This document shows positions 1 to 8,652 of a DNA stretch of 64,000 bases, in pieces. The number at the start of each line of letters is the position of its first letter. Position 1 is the first letter of the stretch. Source of the DNA: Candidatus Enterococcus huntleyi (GTDB taxonomy: Bacteria; Bacillota; Bacilli; Lactobacillales; Enterococcaceae); NCBI RefSeq assembly GCF_009933175.1, contig NZ_MAEJ01000001.1, forward strand, positions 456,238 to 520,237, given 5' to 3'. The notes under the pieces were generated by a model. The model was not told the origin of the DNA, searched no databases, and was given only the letters and a program-made list of their open reading frames with translations. The position numbers and the translations under genes are program-made.

Positions 1-489
1 CTGAGAGATGTTGAAGCCACGACAGATGAACTCGTGATTGCTACAAAAATTTCACAAGACGAGCCGACAATCGCGTATGGCGCAGAAGGTCGAATAGACA
101 GTGCCTATACGCTGTCAACGTTTCAGGTCAAAAAAGTGATTAAGGGAAAAAATCTTGAAGCTGACGATACGTTTACTCTGTTTGAAAATGAAGCTTACGA
201 CCAAAATAAAGAGCTCACTTATCATATTGCCGGCTATAACTTGATCGAGCAAGGCAAAAATTATCTTCTGTTCTTGAGGAAATCGGAAACAGATCCTTAT
301 TATCTGGTTGCTGGCGTTAATTATGGGAAGATCAATTTGGAAGAGTCTGAAACTGACGCTCCTAAAGAGCTCAGAGAAGCAAATACCGAGTATAGCAAGG
401 CGCTACTTCTAGACTATGATAACCAAGAAAAGATTCGTGAGAAAGCAAAAGACAAATACGCCAAGGAGATTCAGCCGTATATTCAATGA
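1..489 (+). CDS. C-terminal part of a hypothetical, probably exported protein
   Basis: The reading frame is open from the first base of the window, so the start lies upstream; the GTG at 34 is internal to this frame and has no ribosome binding site. About 162 residues are visible, ending in TAA at 487-489. The sequence is hydrophilic, with beta-rich stretches (FQVKKVIKGKN, YLLFLRKSETDPYYLVAG) followed by a charged helical tail. It resembles small extracellular lipoprotein domains of Firmicutes, but no catalytic motif is visible and I do not recognise the family. A strong hairpin follows, so it ends its transcription unit. Confidence 0.6.
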   Translation: MRDVEATTDELVIATKISQDEPTIAYGAEGRIDSAYTLSTFQVKKVIKGKNLEADDTFTLFENEAYDQNKELTYHIAGYNLIEQGKNYLLFLRKSETDPYYLVAGVNYGKINLEESETDAPKELREANTEYSKALLLDYDNQEKIREKAKDKYAKEIQPYIQ

Positions 490-556
490 ATTTAGTGAGG
501 ATTAAGAGTAAGGAATAATACGCACAGTTGAGTCGATTAGTATAAATAGTGAATCT

Positions 557-607
557 AAGAACGAGGATACAATTAAGGCACTAAGCCATAATTGTATCCT
601 CGTTCTT
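557..607. terminator. Long hairpin, likely terminator
   Basis: Perfect 19-bp inverted repeat (arms 557-575 and 589-607) with a 13-nt loop, about 70 bases after the stop at 489. The U-tract is poor, so it could also act mainly as an mRNA 3' end stabiliser. Confidence 0.7.
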
Positions 608-647
608 CTCTGTTATTCAAAATTATATTTTCTATCTATTGCGCCTA

Positions 648-656
648 TGGTATACT
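648..656 (+). promoter_or_regulatory. Extended -10 promoter for leader peptide and MFS gene
   Basis: TGG-TATACT is an extended -10 element (TGn followed by TATACT at 651-656); no good -35 hexamer is seen. It lies 45 bases before the ribosome binding site of the leader ORF, which fits transcription of leader and efflux gene together. Confidence 0.5.
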
Positions 657-701
657 ATTTTTTGACGTATCAACGTCGTTATTTTTAGGAAAGGTGGGAT
701 T

Positions 702-758
702 ATGATGTTTAAAATTGCAGTAGTTATCCCGAACATGATGCGCTTGAGAAACGCGTAA
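702..758 (+). CDS. Short leader peptide (18 aa) with RLR motif, likely drug-sensing
   Basis: A strong ribosome binding site (AAAGGTGGG) precedes ATG 702; the peptide is MMFKIAVVIPNMMRLRNA and stops at 756-758. The MRLR stretch matches the Arg-X-Arg stalling motif of ErmD-class leader peptides, on which macrolide-bound ribosomes arrest. Directly downstream lies a hairpin that can hide the ribosome binding site of the MFS efflux gene. What is seen: ORF, ribosome binding site, RLR motif and hairpin. What is inferred: ribosome arrest by a macrolide-like drug opens the hairpin. An alternative start at the internal ATG pair (735/738) would give a very short peptide closer in length to ErmDL. Confidence 0.55.
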   Translation: MMFKIAVVIPNMMRLRNA

Positions 759-766
759 ATGGTTGA

Positions 767-827
767 TTTTTGAATTGCCTCAAAAATTGGCCGAAAAGTA
801 ATGCAATGAAAAAGTCTTTTTGAGGAG
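767..827 (+). promoter_or_regulatory. Putative translational attenuator with alternative hairpins
   Basis: Segment CCTCAAAAA (778-786) pairs perfectly with TTTTTGAGG (817-825), which contains the GAGGAG ribosome binding site of the MFS gene (822-827). Part of the same segment (780-786) can instead pair with TTTTTGA at 767-773, just after the leader stop codon, and this would free the ribosome binding site. Two mutually exclusive stems next to a leader ORF are the layout of Erm/Mef-type attenuators. Thermodynamics were not computed. Confidence 0.55.
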
Positions 828-835
828 TGTTTTAT

Positions 836-2151
836 ATGAATAAAGTAGATAAACCGTTTGATTTAACTCATTGGAAAAGGAATTTTTATCTTTTTCTAAC
901 GGGTCAATTCTTATCAGGAATTACGAGTATGATTGTCCAATACTCGATTATATGGTATTTAACTGTTACGACTGGTTCTGCAACAGTCATCAGTCAGGCA
1001 ACGTTATTAGGCATGATTCCGACGATTGTTTTAAGTCCTTTTGTAGGGCCATTGATTGATCGCTGGAATAAAAAGTATTTGCTGATTTTTTCAGATATTA
1101 TCGTGGCAATATTTGCCTTGATCTTAGCAATTGTTGGCTTCACATCGGATGGTTTTCCAATTTGGCTTGTGTATGTAGCCTTATTTGTCAGAGCGGTGGC
1201 TCAAACCTTCCAAATGCCGACGATTCAATCAATTCTGCCAACAATGGTGCCAGATTCAGAGATTACACGTGTGAATGGTCAATTAGGTATGGTTCAATCG
1301 GCGAATTATATTATTGCACCAGCACTAGGTGCCTTCCTGTTTACCGTGATGGACATGAATTTCTTGATTTTATTTGATGTCTTAGGCGCTATTTTAGGTG
1401 TCGCGTTGTTAATTTTTGTTGCCATTCCACATTTGCCGTCAATGGGTGAGAAGGTCCACATTTTAACTGATTCAGTCGAAGGATTTAAAATGTTGAAGCA
1501 GCGCAAAGGCTTATGGTGGTTCGCCTTGAATAACACACTGTTCATGCTAATCTTTATGCCAGCAGCGAGCTTGTATCCATTAATGACCATCAATTATTTC
1601 AAAGGAACAGCAGCTGATGCGGGGATTATTGAAGTAATTTATGCAGTAGGGATGTTAGTCGGTGGCTCATGTATTGGGTTATTCGGACATTGGAAAAATC
1701 GAATGAAACCTGTTTTCTTCGCTTATTTTGTAATTGCCGCAACCATGATTCCCAGTGGCTTATTACCAGGAAATATGTCTGGCTTCATCTGGTTCGCTGT
1801 ACTTAATGCCTTGGCTGGACTAGCTACGCCGTTCTTTTCAACCATGCTGATGGCGATGGTTCAACAGAGCTATGAGCCAAAATACTTAGGCCGCGTCTTA
1901 GGTGTTTAAATTTCTTAATGAGTTTAGCTGGCCCAGTTGGTTTACTAGCCGCCGGTCCATTAGCTGATAAATTAGGGGTTGAAAAACTCTTTGTTATCGC
2001 CGGAGTCGGTACATTTGTCTGCCTAATCTTGTTATTCTTAACACCAAGTGCTAGAAATTATGACCTTGATTTACAGAAGGAACTAGCTGAGAAGAAAGCT
2101 GATGCTGAAGCTGAGACAGAAGAGTTGGTTGTCGAAGCAACAAATGATTAA
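836..2151 (+). pseudogene. MFS (DHA3-type, Mef-like) drug efflux transporter, frameshifted
   Basis: The first part (836-1909) encodes an MFS protein with the typical start of macrolide efflux (Mef/DHA3) pumps: a cytoplasmic stub, GQFLSGITSMIVQY in TM1 and GPLIDRWNKK in the TM2-TM3 loop. About ten membrane segments are read before TAA at 1907-1909. The missing end (LNFLMSLAGPVGLLAAGP onward, then an acidic tail) continues in the -1 frame from 1906 to 2151. One missing T in the run at 1905-1907 explains the break exactly (GTTTAA instead of GTTTTAA). The start at ATG 836 is chosen because GTG 827 overlaps the ribosome binding site. It is either a recent pseudogene or a sequencing error; no slippery heptamer for programmed shifting is visible. 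The substrate is inferred, not known. Confidence 0.8.
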
Positions 2152-2201
2152 AAATCAGTAGCTATTAGTAGTAATCAATAAAAACTAAATTAATAAATAG
2201 T

Positions 2202-2250
2202 AAAATCACACGAAACTAGTCATAAAAGACTAAACTCGTGTGATTTTTCT
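2202..2250. terminator. Bidirectional terminator
   Basis: AAAATCACACGA (2202-2213) pairs with TCGTGTGATTTT (2236-2247), followed by TTCTTC. It lies between the convergent MFS gene and the AraC gene and has A- and T-runs on both sides, so it can serve both strands. Confidence 0.85.
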
Positions 2251-2287
2251 TCGTCAGTGAGGAGGTGGATAGTTAGATACTATGATA

Positions 2288-3244
2288 TTAGGCTGTTTCT
2301 TGAAGTTGTTGCCGGTATTTTTTAGGTGTCATATGGAATTTCTCTTTAAATAAGCTATAGAAAATGTTCTGATTAGAAAATCCACTTTGTTCACAGATCT
2401 CAGCGATTGATAAGGACGTATTATCCAGCAAGATGAGTGCGTTTTTTAAGCGAACTTCGCGCAACAATTGACAGTAGTTTTTATGGAACACTTTACGAAC
2501 AAGATTACTAAAATAATTGGGCGAATAATTGAAGTAGGCAGCTGTTTCAGCAAGCGTTGTTGTACTATAGTGTTCATCAAGGTAATGTAAAATATCAAAT
2601 CGCAGTTTGGTGTGCTTTTCTGAATCTTTCTCATTATCAGAAGGAATATTCTTCTCATAATGCTGAATGAGTTTCTCAAAAACAATCGAAATATAGTGAT
2701 GCAGCACATTTAGTGACTGTTGAGAATTATTTAAGAACTCAATCACCAATAATTTTAAAATATAGGTCAGCTCTGTCTCTTCTTGAATGTTAAAGTAGAG
2801 ATAGCGTTTATATTTTTGACTTTCAAAAAGCGATTTAATCAAAAAGTCGCTCATCGGATTATTAGTTTTGAAATCTTTAAAGAAAGTCATCTTGAAGTAT
2901 TCTTTCGAGAAACGAAAGGCTAATAAGATATCATTTTCACCCGGCATCTCAATCGAATGGCTGACCTGGGTATCTAAGATAATCAGATTGCCTTTATTCA
3001 ACTGGATTTTTTTGCCATTAATTATTTGCGTAATCGAACCAGAATAAACATAGTTAAGCTCGATGTATTCATGGGTATGTTCACCAACAGCTAGAAAGCG
3101 ACTGGTCTTTTTAAAATCAAATAATTTTAAATGATTTTCAGTAGGACGAAAAATGTTTGGCTGGCCTGAGTTGATGACCGCTAAGTAATCTTTCTCGTGT
3201 TCTGTGAGTTGTCGTAAATGGTGATCTAATTCGTCAAAATTCAT
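2288..3244 (-). CDS. AraC-family transcriptional regulator
   Basis: 318 residues. The N-terminal half is a cupin-like ligand domain (HEYIELNYVYSGSITQII, then a jelly-roll pattern). The C-terminal ~100 residues hold two helix-turn-helix motifs of the AraC type (TLAETAAYFNYSPNYFSNLVRK and SIAEICEQSGFSNQNIFYSLFK, then the PKKYR signature). The start at 3244 is chosen because AGGAGGC lies just upstream; the longer frame upstream has no ribosome binding site and crosses the promoter region. It is divergent from the PTS IIC gene at 3369 and very probably activates the 3369-9324 cluster in response to its sugar. The ligand is unknown. Confidence 0.9.
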   Translation of the reverse strand: MNFDELDHHLRQLTEHEKDYLAVINSGQPNIFRPTENHLKLFDFKKTSRFLAVGEHTHEYIELNYVYSGSITQIINGKKIQLNKGNLIILDTQVSHSIEMPGENDILLAFRFSKEYFKMTFFKDFKTNNPMSDFLIKSLFESQKYKRYLYFNIQEETELTYILKLLVIEFLNNSQQSLNVLHHYISIVFEKLIQHYEKNIPSDNEKDSEKHTKLRFDILHYLDEHYSTTTLAETAAYFNYSPNYFSNLVRKVFHKNYCQLLREVRLKNALILLDNTSLSIAEICEQSGFSNQNIFYSLFKEKFHMTPKKYRQQLQETA

Positions 3245-3299
3245 TGTTAGCCTCCTGAAATCGTAGAAATTGATAGAAAATAAGATGAAATATATCATT

Positions 3300-3326
3300 T
3301 TTACACTTCGTTTCTTACAGTATAAT
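3300..3326 (+). promoter_or_regulatory. Promoter of the AraC-controlled PTS/glycosidase operon
   Basis: TTTACA (3300-3305) and a perfect TATAAT (3321-3326) with a 15-base spacer, which is short and typical of activator-dependent promoters. Confidence 0.5.
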
Positions 3327-3341
3327 ACAGTTGTTACATAA

Positions 3342-3356
3342 TTGTAAACGCTTAAT
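3342..3356 (+). promoter_or_regulatory. cre site (CcpA)
   Basis: TTGTAAACGCTTAAT matches the cre consensus WTGNAANCGNWNNCW with one mismatch. It lies between the -10 box and the ribosome binding site, so CcpA would repress the operon when preferred sugars are present. Confidence 0.6.
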
Positions 3357-3368
3357 AGGAGGAATATT

Positions 3369-4634
3369 ATGGAAAAGTATATTGACAAGGTGCAGATATT
3401 TGCAAACAAATTCGGTAGCATTAGTTACATCAAAGCAATCACGGATGGGGTTTCAGCAGTTATTCCAGCGATTATTATTGGTTCGATTTATACATTGTTG
3501 GGAAACATTCAGTTTCAACCGTACTTAGATTTCTTGGAATCAGCAGGTATCAAAGATTATTTATCGATTCCAAATAACACAACAATGGGTATTATTAGTA
3601 TTTTATTAACCTTCACAGTAGCATACAGTTTTGCTCGTAATTTTAATCAAGATGGGGTTTCAGCAGGGATTATTTCTGTTTGTAGTTTCGTCTTGTTGAT
3701 TCCATTTGAACTATTGGAAAGTGGTAGCAAAGCTATTCCAACATTATGGTTAGGTGCCCAAGGAATGTTTATGGCAATGATTGTTGGAGCGATTACTGGT
3801 AAATTATTTGTTGTAATGAAAGAAAAAAATATGGAAATTAAAATGCCAGAAAATGTACCACCAGCAACTGTTCGTGCATTTAGCGCAATTATTCCAGGAT
3901 TTATCATCATTACCTTATTTTTACTTGTGCATATTGGTTTAGAGAAAACATCATTTGAAACATTCCCACAACTAGTTTCAACTGTGATTCAAACACCACT
4001 TTCAGGAATCGGAAGTTCAGTCTGGGCAGTCGCTCTAATTTGGTTATTGAGTAACTTTGTTTGGTTCTTCGGTATTCACGGAATCGTAGTGGTTTCAGTC
4101 GTTAACCCAATCTTAATCTCGATTGACTTAGAGAATTTAGAAAGAACACAAGCCGGAGAAGCAGCTACACAAATTATCGGAAAGAACTTCACAAACGTTT
4201 ATGGTGGGATGACTGGTGCCGGGATTATTATGGGATTGATTATCTTGATGACTTTCTTTGCGAAAAGTAAACAATATAGAACACTAGGTAAACTTTCAAT
4301 CGTTCCGGACATTTTTAGTATCGCAGAACCAGCTATTTTCGGAACACCAATTGTGTTAAATCTGGTGCTGATTATTCCATTCATGTTAGTGCCGACTATT
4401 TCGACAATCGTCGCTTACTTTATGACACAAGCTGGAATTTTACCGATTTTAAGTGGGATCCAATTGCCATGGAGTATGCCAGTTGTCTTGCAAGGATTCT
4501 TATTAGGTGGTTGGAGAGTCGCATTGTATCAAGCAGTCTTACTTGTCTTTTCAGCAGCCGTTTATTACCCATTCTTTAAAGTATTAGATAAACGCGCGTA
4601 TGCAGTTGAACAAGGGGAATTACCAGCTGAATAA
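3369..4634 (+). CDS. PTS EIIC, lactose/cellobiose family
   Basis: 421 residues with about ten membrane segments, typical of the Lac family IIC (celB type). Characteristic stretches are GVSAVIPAIIIGSIYTLLG near the start, WFFGIHGIVVVSVVNPILISIDLEN in the middle, and SIVPDIFSIAEPAIFGTPIVLN, which carries the conserved Glu-Pro sugar-binding loop. Ribosome binding site AGGAGG lies 7 bases before ATG. First gene of an operon with two glycosidases and a HAD protein. No EIIA or EIIB gene of this family is in the window, so the protein must share those subunits with a system encoded elsewhere. The substrate is probably a beta-linked disaccharide that is phosphorylated on entry. Confidence 0.9.
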   Translation: MEKYIDKVQIFANKFGSISYIKAITDGVSAVIPAIIIGSIYTLLGNIQFQPYLDFLESAGIKDYLSIPNNTTMGIISILLTFTVAYSFARNFNQDGVSAGIISVCSFVLLIPFELLESGSKAIPTLWLGAQGMFMAMIVGAITGKLFVVMKEKNMEIKMPENVPPATVRAFSAIIPGFIIITLFLLVHIGLEKTSFETFPQLVSTVIQTPLSGIGSSVWAVALIWLLSNFVWFFGIHGIVVVSVVNPILISIDLENLERTQAGEAATQIIGKNFTNVYGGMTGAGIIMGLIILMTFFAKSKQYRTLGKLSIVPDIFSIAEPAIFGTPIVLNLVLIIPFMLVPTISTIVAYFMTQAGILPILSGIQLPWSMPVVLQGFLLGGWRVALYQAVLLVFSAAVYYPFFKVLDKRAYAVEQGELPAE

Positions 4635-4664
4635 AGAGTAAGTTAAGTATAAGGAGAACAGATA

Positions 4665-7199
4665 ATGACACACACGATTGAAGATATATTGAAAAATGAA
4701 TATGACAATCATATGCTTCCTTTCTTTTGGCAAAAGAGTGCTGAAAAAGAGGAAACGATTGTTGAATATATTCAAAAAATGTATGAATCCGATATTCGGG
4801 CATTTTGTATAGAATCACGTCCTTTTGAAGGGTTCTGTGAAGGGCCATGGTGGGATAGAGTTTCTTTGATTATTAAAGAAGCAAAAAAACGGGATATGAA
4901 GATTTGGATTTTAGACGATATTCATTTTCCGACTGGGTTAGCAAATAATAAAGTTAAGAACTACCCAGGATTGAATAAAAAAGTTTTAAAGCACCATGTA
5001 GTGAATGTTGTTGGGCCTTGTAACAATTTATCATTATCTATCAATCAACCTTTTCCAGTCGAAAGTTCTTCTGAGTTTTTAGGAGCGGTTGCTGTCAGTC
5101 AAAAAGAATCACGGATTCTTCCAAATGAGCTCATTGATGGGTATTTATATTTTGATTTACCTGAGGGACGTTGGGATATTTATGTGTTAAATATTAGTTC
5201 TGAAACGGATGTAGCACCTGATTACATTAACATGATGAGTAAAGAATCTTGCGAAATCTTGATTAAAGAAGTCTACGAAAAACATTATGAACAGTTTGCA
5301 GATGAATTTGGTCAAACAATTGTCGGTTTTTTCTCAGATGAGCCAGGGTTTCAAAATGAACGTGGCGTTAAAAGCGATAGTTTAATCGGCAAGAATATGC
5401 CGTTGCCTTGGAGTCCGGAAGTCCTGGAAAAACTTATGGCGCTATATGGGGGAAACTATTTAGAAAAACTTCCGCATTTATGGACCATGATTAACGAAGA
5501 AACACCCAAGATTAGAAAACAATTCATGGATGTAGTGACAGAATTATACCAAGAGAATTTTAGTAATGCGTTAGGGAATTGGTGTCGCGCACATCAAGTA
5601 AAATATATTGGGCACATTATTGAAGATAGAGAATCTCATGCTCGCTTGGGCGTGGGTGCTGGACACTTTTATCGTTCGATGATTGGTCAAGATATGGCTG
5701 GTTCGGATATTATTTCCAACCAACTGATTCCTGGATTGGATTCAGGACTACATTCTTGGGCTCGTGGCGTCTGGGATGGCGAGTTTTTCCACTACGCGCT
5801 TGGCAAGATGACTTCTTCATTAGCGAGAATTGATGCTAAGAAACAAGGGAATTCTATGACCGAGGTGTTTGGTGCTTATGGCTGGCACGAAGGTGTGAAA
5901 TTAATGAAATGGATTCTAGATCATCTACTAGTACGTGGAATAAATAATTTTGTTCCGCATGCTTTTTCACCAGCACCATTTCCAGATGATGATTGTCCGC
6001 CTCATTTTTATGGCCATGGACAAAATCCGCAATTCCGTTATTTTAAACAGTTGATGACTTATACCAATAAGATGGCAACCTTGTTATCTGATGGTCAAGT
6101 AAATGCTGAAGTTGCAGTTATTTATCATGCTGAAAGTGAATGGACAGGGGACTATATGTCCAGCCAAAAACCAGCAAGAGCATTGACACAACAACAAGTC
6201 GAGTTTGATATCATTCCCAATGACGTGTTTAAACAGGAAAATGATTATGCGGTAGTTGCGGATAAAAAGTTAACTATTAATGGCAACGATTATTCTGTAA
6301 TCGTGGTTCCTTATAGTGAATATATTGATGACGATTTGTATCAGTTTATCTCTCGTAGCGAAGAAACAACGGTCATATTTATTGGTGGCTATCCAAAAGC
6401 GACAATGGAGCAACGTGTTTACGTTGATCAAGCGAGGTTGAAAGAGAAATCTCAGTTGATGAGTTTACCTGAATTTGAAGATTATTTGACTGAAGCTGGC
6501 TTAAGTGAGTATCAGCTGGAAGAGAAGTTGCCTTATCTTCGTGCGATTCATTATCAGAAAGATTCGGAAGATTACTATATGTTCTTTAATGAACATCCGC
6601 ATGATGAGCTAGCCGCAACAATTAATTTTTCACAATTTGAGAAGCCGTATCGATTGGATGTATTAAATAATCGAGTGACCGCTATTACAGAAAATAAACT
6701 TACTCTAGCTGCGTATGAGTCATGTGTTGTCTTCGACGGAGTTGGTAAGGAAGACTATTTGGTAGCTGAACAAACATACAACATGAAGAAAGTTTTGGAT
6801 GAAAAAGCGACGATTTCTTTTGCAAAAGCGATTGATTATCCAGTGTTTAGTCAAGAAACAGCAATTGATAAGTTAGTGGATATTACTAAATATATCGATT
6901 CAAGCTTTGCCGGAACGATTCGTTATGAATTTAATTTCCAGCTAGAAGAAGCATTAGATACCGCTAAAATTCAGCTGAATGGCGTCTATGAAGTTGCTGA
7001 AGTGACACTAAATGGTGAGAATTTAGGAGCTCGAATCTGTCCGCCTTATGAGTTCTTTGAATGCCAGCTGAGCAAGGGACACAATCAGCTAGTGATTGAT
7101 ATTACGAATACATTAGATAAAGAAGTCTTTGAAAAACATTCAGCTGCACAAGTTCGTCAGCCGTCTGGTTTATTAGAACCAGTAATAATTTGTTATTAA
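4665..7199 (+). CDS. Large intracellular glycoside hydrolase, GH106-like, with C-terminal sugar-binding domain
   Basis: 844 residues, no signal peptide, so cytoplasmic. The N-terminal region (PFFWQKSAEKEETIVEYI, AKKRDMKIWILDDIHFPTG) resembles the TIM-barrel start of the GH106-like superfamily (alpha-L-rhamnosidase relatives). Candidate acidic residues are in FFSDEPGFQNE and TEVFGAYGWHEG. The region LVRGINNFVPHAFSPAPFPDD is a conserved barrel segment of such enzymes. The last ~150 residues (FNFQLEEALDTAKIQLNGVYEVAEVTLNGENLG) look like a GH2-type jelly-roll sugar-binding domain. It lies 30 bases after the IIC gene and 25 before the GH1 gene. Exact specificity cannot be read; alpha-L-rhamnosidase or beta-glycosidase activity are both possible. 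Confidence 0.6.
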   Translation: MTHTIEDILKNEYDNHMLPFFWQKSAEKEETIVEYIQKMYESDIRAFCIESRPFEGFCEGPWWDRVSLIIKEAKKRDMKIWILDDIHFPTGLANNKVKNYPGLNKKVLKHHVVNVVGPCNNLSLSINQPFPVESSSEFLGAVAVSQKESRILPNELIDGYLYFDLPEGRWDIYVLNISSETDVAPDYINMMSKESCEILIKEVYEKHYEQFADEFGQTIVGFFSDEPGFQNERGVKSDSLIGKNMPLPWSPEVLEKLMALYGGNYLEKLPHLWTMINEETPKIRKQFMDVVTELYQENFSNALGNWCRAHQVKYIGHIIEDRESHARLGVGAGHFYRSMIGQDMAGSDIISNQLIPGLDSGLHSWARGVWDGEFFHYALGKMTSSLARIDAKKQGNSMTEVFGAYGWHEGVKLMKWILDHLLVRGINNFVPHAFSPAPFPDDDCPPHFYGHGQNPQFRYFKQLMTYTNKMATLLSDGQVNAEVAVIYHAESEWTGDYMSSQKPARALTQQQVEFDIIPNDVFKQENDYAVVADKKLTINGNDYSVIVVPYSEYIDDDLYQFISRSEETTVIFIGGYPKATMEQRVYVDQARLKEKSQLMSLPEFEDYLTEAGLSEYQLEEKLPYLRAIHYQKDSEDYYMFFNEHPHDELAATINFSQFEKPYRLDVLNNRVTAITENKLTLAAYESCVVFDGVGKEDYLVAEQTYNMKKVLDEKATISFAKAIDYPVFSQETAIDKLVDITKYIDSSFAGTIRYEFNFQLEEALDTAKIQLNGVYEVAEVTLNGENLGARICPPYEFFECQLSKGHNQLVIDITNTLDKEVFEKHSAAQVRQPSGLLEPVIICY

Positions 7200-7224
7200 A
7201 CAACCACAGAAATGGAGTTTTTAG

Positions 7225-8628
7225 ATGCTTAAATTACCAAAAGATTTTGTTTTCGGTGCTGCAACAGCGGCTTATCAAACCGAGGGCTCGACGACAGTTG
7301 ATGGAAAAGGTCGCGTGTTATGGGACCAATTCTTAGAAGAACAAGGACGTTTCTCAGCAGATCCAGCCTGCGATTTCTACAATCAATACCCAATTGATTT
7401 TAAAAATGCGCGAGAATTTGGGATCACTTCACTTAGAGTTTCAATTGCTTGGTCGAGAATTTTTCCAGAAGGCTATGGAAAAATCGAACCTCGAGGGGTA
7501 GCATTTTATCATCGAATGTTCAAAGAGATGAAGGATAATGGAATCGAACCCTACGTGACTTTGCACCATTTTGATACGCCAGAAGCCTTATTCGTTAAAG
7601 GCGATTGGCTAAACAAAGAAATGATTGATCATTTTACTGATTTTGCAACTTTTTGTTTTGAGGAGTATAAAGAAATTCATTTCTGGATTACGATTAATGA
7701 ACCGACAACTTTAGCCAAACAACAAAGAATTACGGGGACTTTCCCGCCAGGAGCCAAGTATCAGTTTGCCGATTGCTTCCAACAACAACATTATTTGAAT
7801 CTCGCCCATGCGCGAGTGGTCAATAAATTTAGAGAAATGAATGTTCCTGGAGAAATTGGTGTCGTTCACGCCATTCAAACGGTTTATCCGAATAGCGAGA
7901 AAGAAGCCGACCGTTTAGCTGCAATCAGACAAGATGTGCTTGAAAATAAATTTTTATTAGACGGCACACTTAAGGGTAGCTATTCTCCTGAGTTATTAGA
8001 AATCGTTGAATCAATTATTAAAGCAAATAATCAATCAATGATTAAAATCACGTCAGATGAATTGGCAGAATTAGAGCAAGCAGCTGAAACTGTCGATTTT
8101 GTGGGAGTAAACTATTATTATAGTAAATTTGTCGAAAGTTACGATGGCCCTTCTGAATTTATTCATAATGGGACAGGTACGAAAGGCAGTTCTAAGCGTA
8201 AATTAGCTGGTGTCGGACAGGAAGTGTTAAGAGAAGGCTTACCAACGACGGATTGGGATTGGCCAATTTATCCACAAGGGTTAGGGGATACATTGCGAAG
8301 AATCAGCCAAGATTATCCAAATGTTGCTAAGATTTATATCACAGAAAATGGCTTAGGGAAGAAAGAAACACCTGATGAAAACGGCGAAATCATCGATACA
8401 GAGAGAATTGAGTATATCGAGAATCATCTGAAGGAAGTCGCTAAAGTTATCGAAGAAGGTGTTCGTGTAGCAGGCTACTTTATCTGGTCTTATCAAGATA
8501 TGTTCTCTTGGACGAATGGCTATAATAAACGCTATGGCCTGTTTTATGTTGATTTTGAAACACAAGAAAGAATTCCTAAGAAGAGTGCGTATTGGTATAA
8601 AGAGTTAATTGAAAACAATAAAAAATAA
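7225..8628 (+). CDS. GH1 6-phospho-beta-galactosidase/glucosidase, LacG-like
   Basis: 467 residues, full length for GH1. It starts with LPKDFVFGAATAAYQTEG and carries the acid/base Glu in TINEPTT and the nucleophile Glu in ITENGLG. Near the end, SWTNGYNKRYGLFYVDFETQER contains the Ser, Lys and Tyr that bind the sugar 6-phosphate in LacG. The insertion with GSSKRKLAGVGQE and the overall pattern (LHHFDTPEAL, KTDWDW-like TTDWDWPIYPQGL) are closer to LacG 6-phospho-beta-galactosidase than to BglA enzymes. It would cleave the phosphorylated disaccharide imported by the IIC at 3369. No lacABCD genes for tagatose-6-phosphate are seen nearby, so a substrate other than lactose is possible. Confidence 0.85.
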   Translation: MLKLPKDFVFGAATAAYQTEGSTTVDGKGRVLWDQFLEEQGRFSADPACDFYNQYPIDFKNAREFGITSLRVSIAWSRIFPEGYGKIEPRGVAFYHRMFKEMKDNGIEPYVTLHHFDTPEALFVKGDWLNKEMIDHFTDFATFCFEEYKEIHFWITINEPTTLAKQQRITGTFPPGAKYQFADCFQQQHYLNLAHARVVNKFREMNVPGEIGVVHAIQTVYPNSEKEADRLAAIRQDVLENKFLLDGTLKGSYSPELLEIVESIIKANNQSMIKITSDELAELEQAAETVDFVGVNYYYSKFVESYDGPSEFIHNGTGTKGSSKRKLAGVGQEVLREGLPTTDWDWPIYPQGLGDTLRRISQDYPNVAKIYITENGLGKKETPDENGEIIDTERIEYIENHLKEVAKVIEEGVRVAGYFIWSYQDMFSWTNGYNKRYGLFYVDFETQERIPKKSAYWYKELIENNKK

Positions 8629-8652
8629 ATAGTTGATAGTGGGAATAAAGAG

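Noticed and set aside
827-835. GTG start for the MFS gene
   Set aside because: It overlaps the GAGGAG ribosome binding site; ATG 836 has proper spacing.
1895-1925. Programmed -1 frameshift in the MFS gene
   Set aside because: No slippery heptamer in the right frame; re-pairing of the P-site codon after slipping would be poor. A lost T explains it better.
3245-3421. N-terminal extension of the AraC protein at 2288
   Set aside because: It would cross the divergent promoter and lacks a ribosome binding site; AGGAGG precedes 3244.
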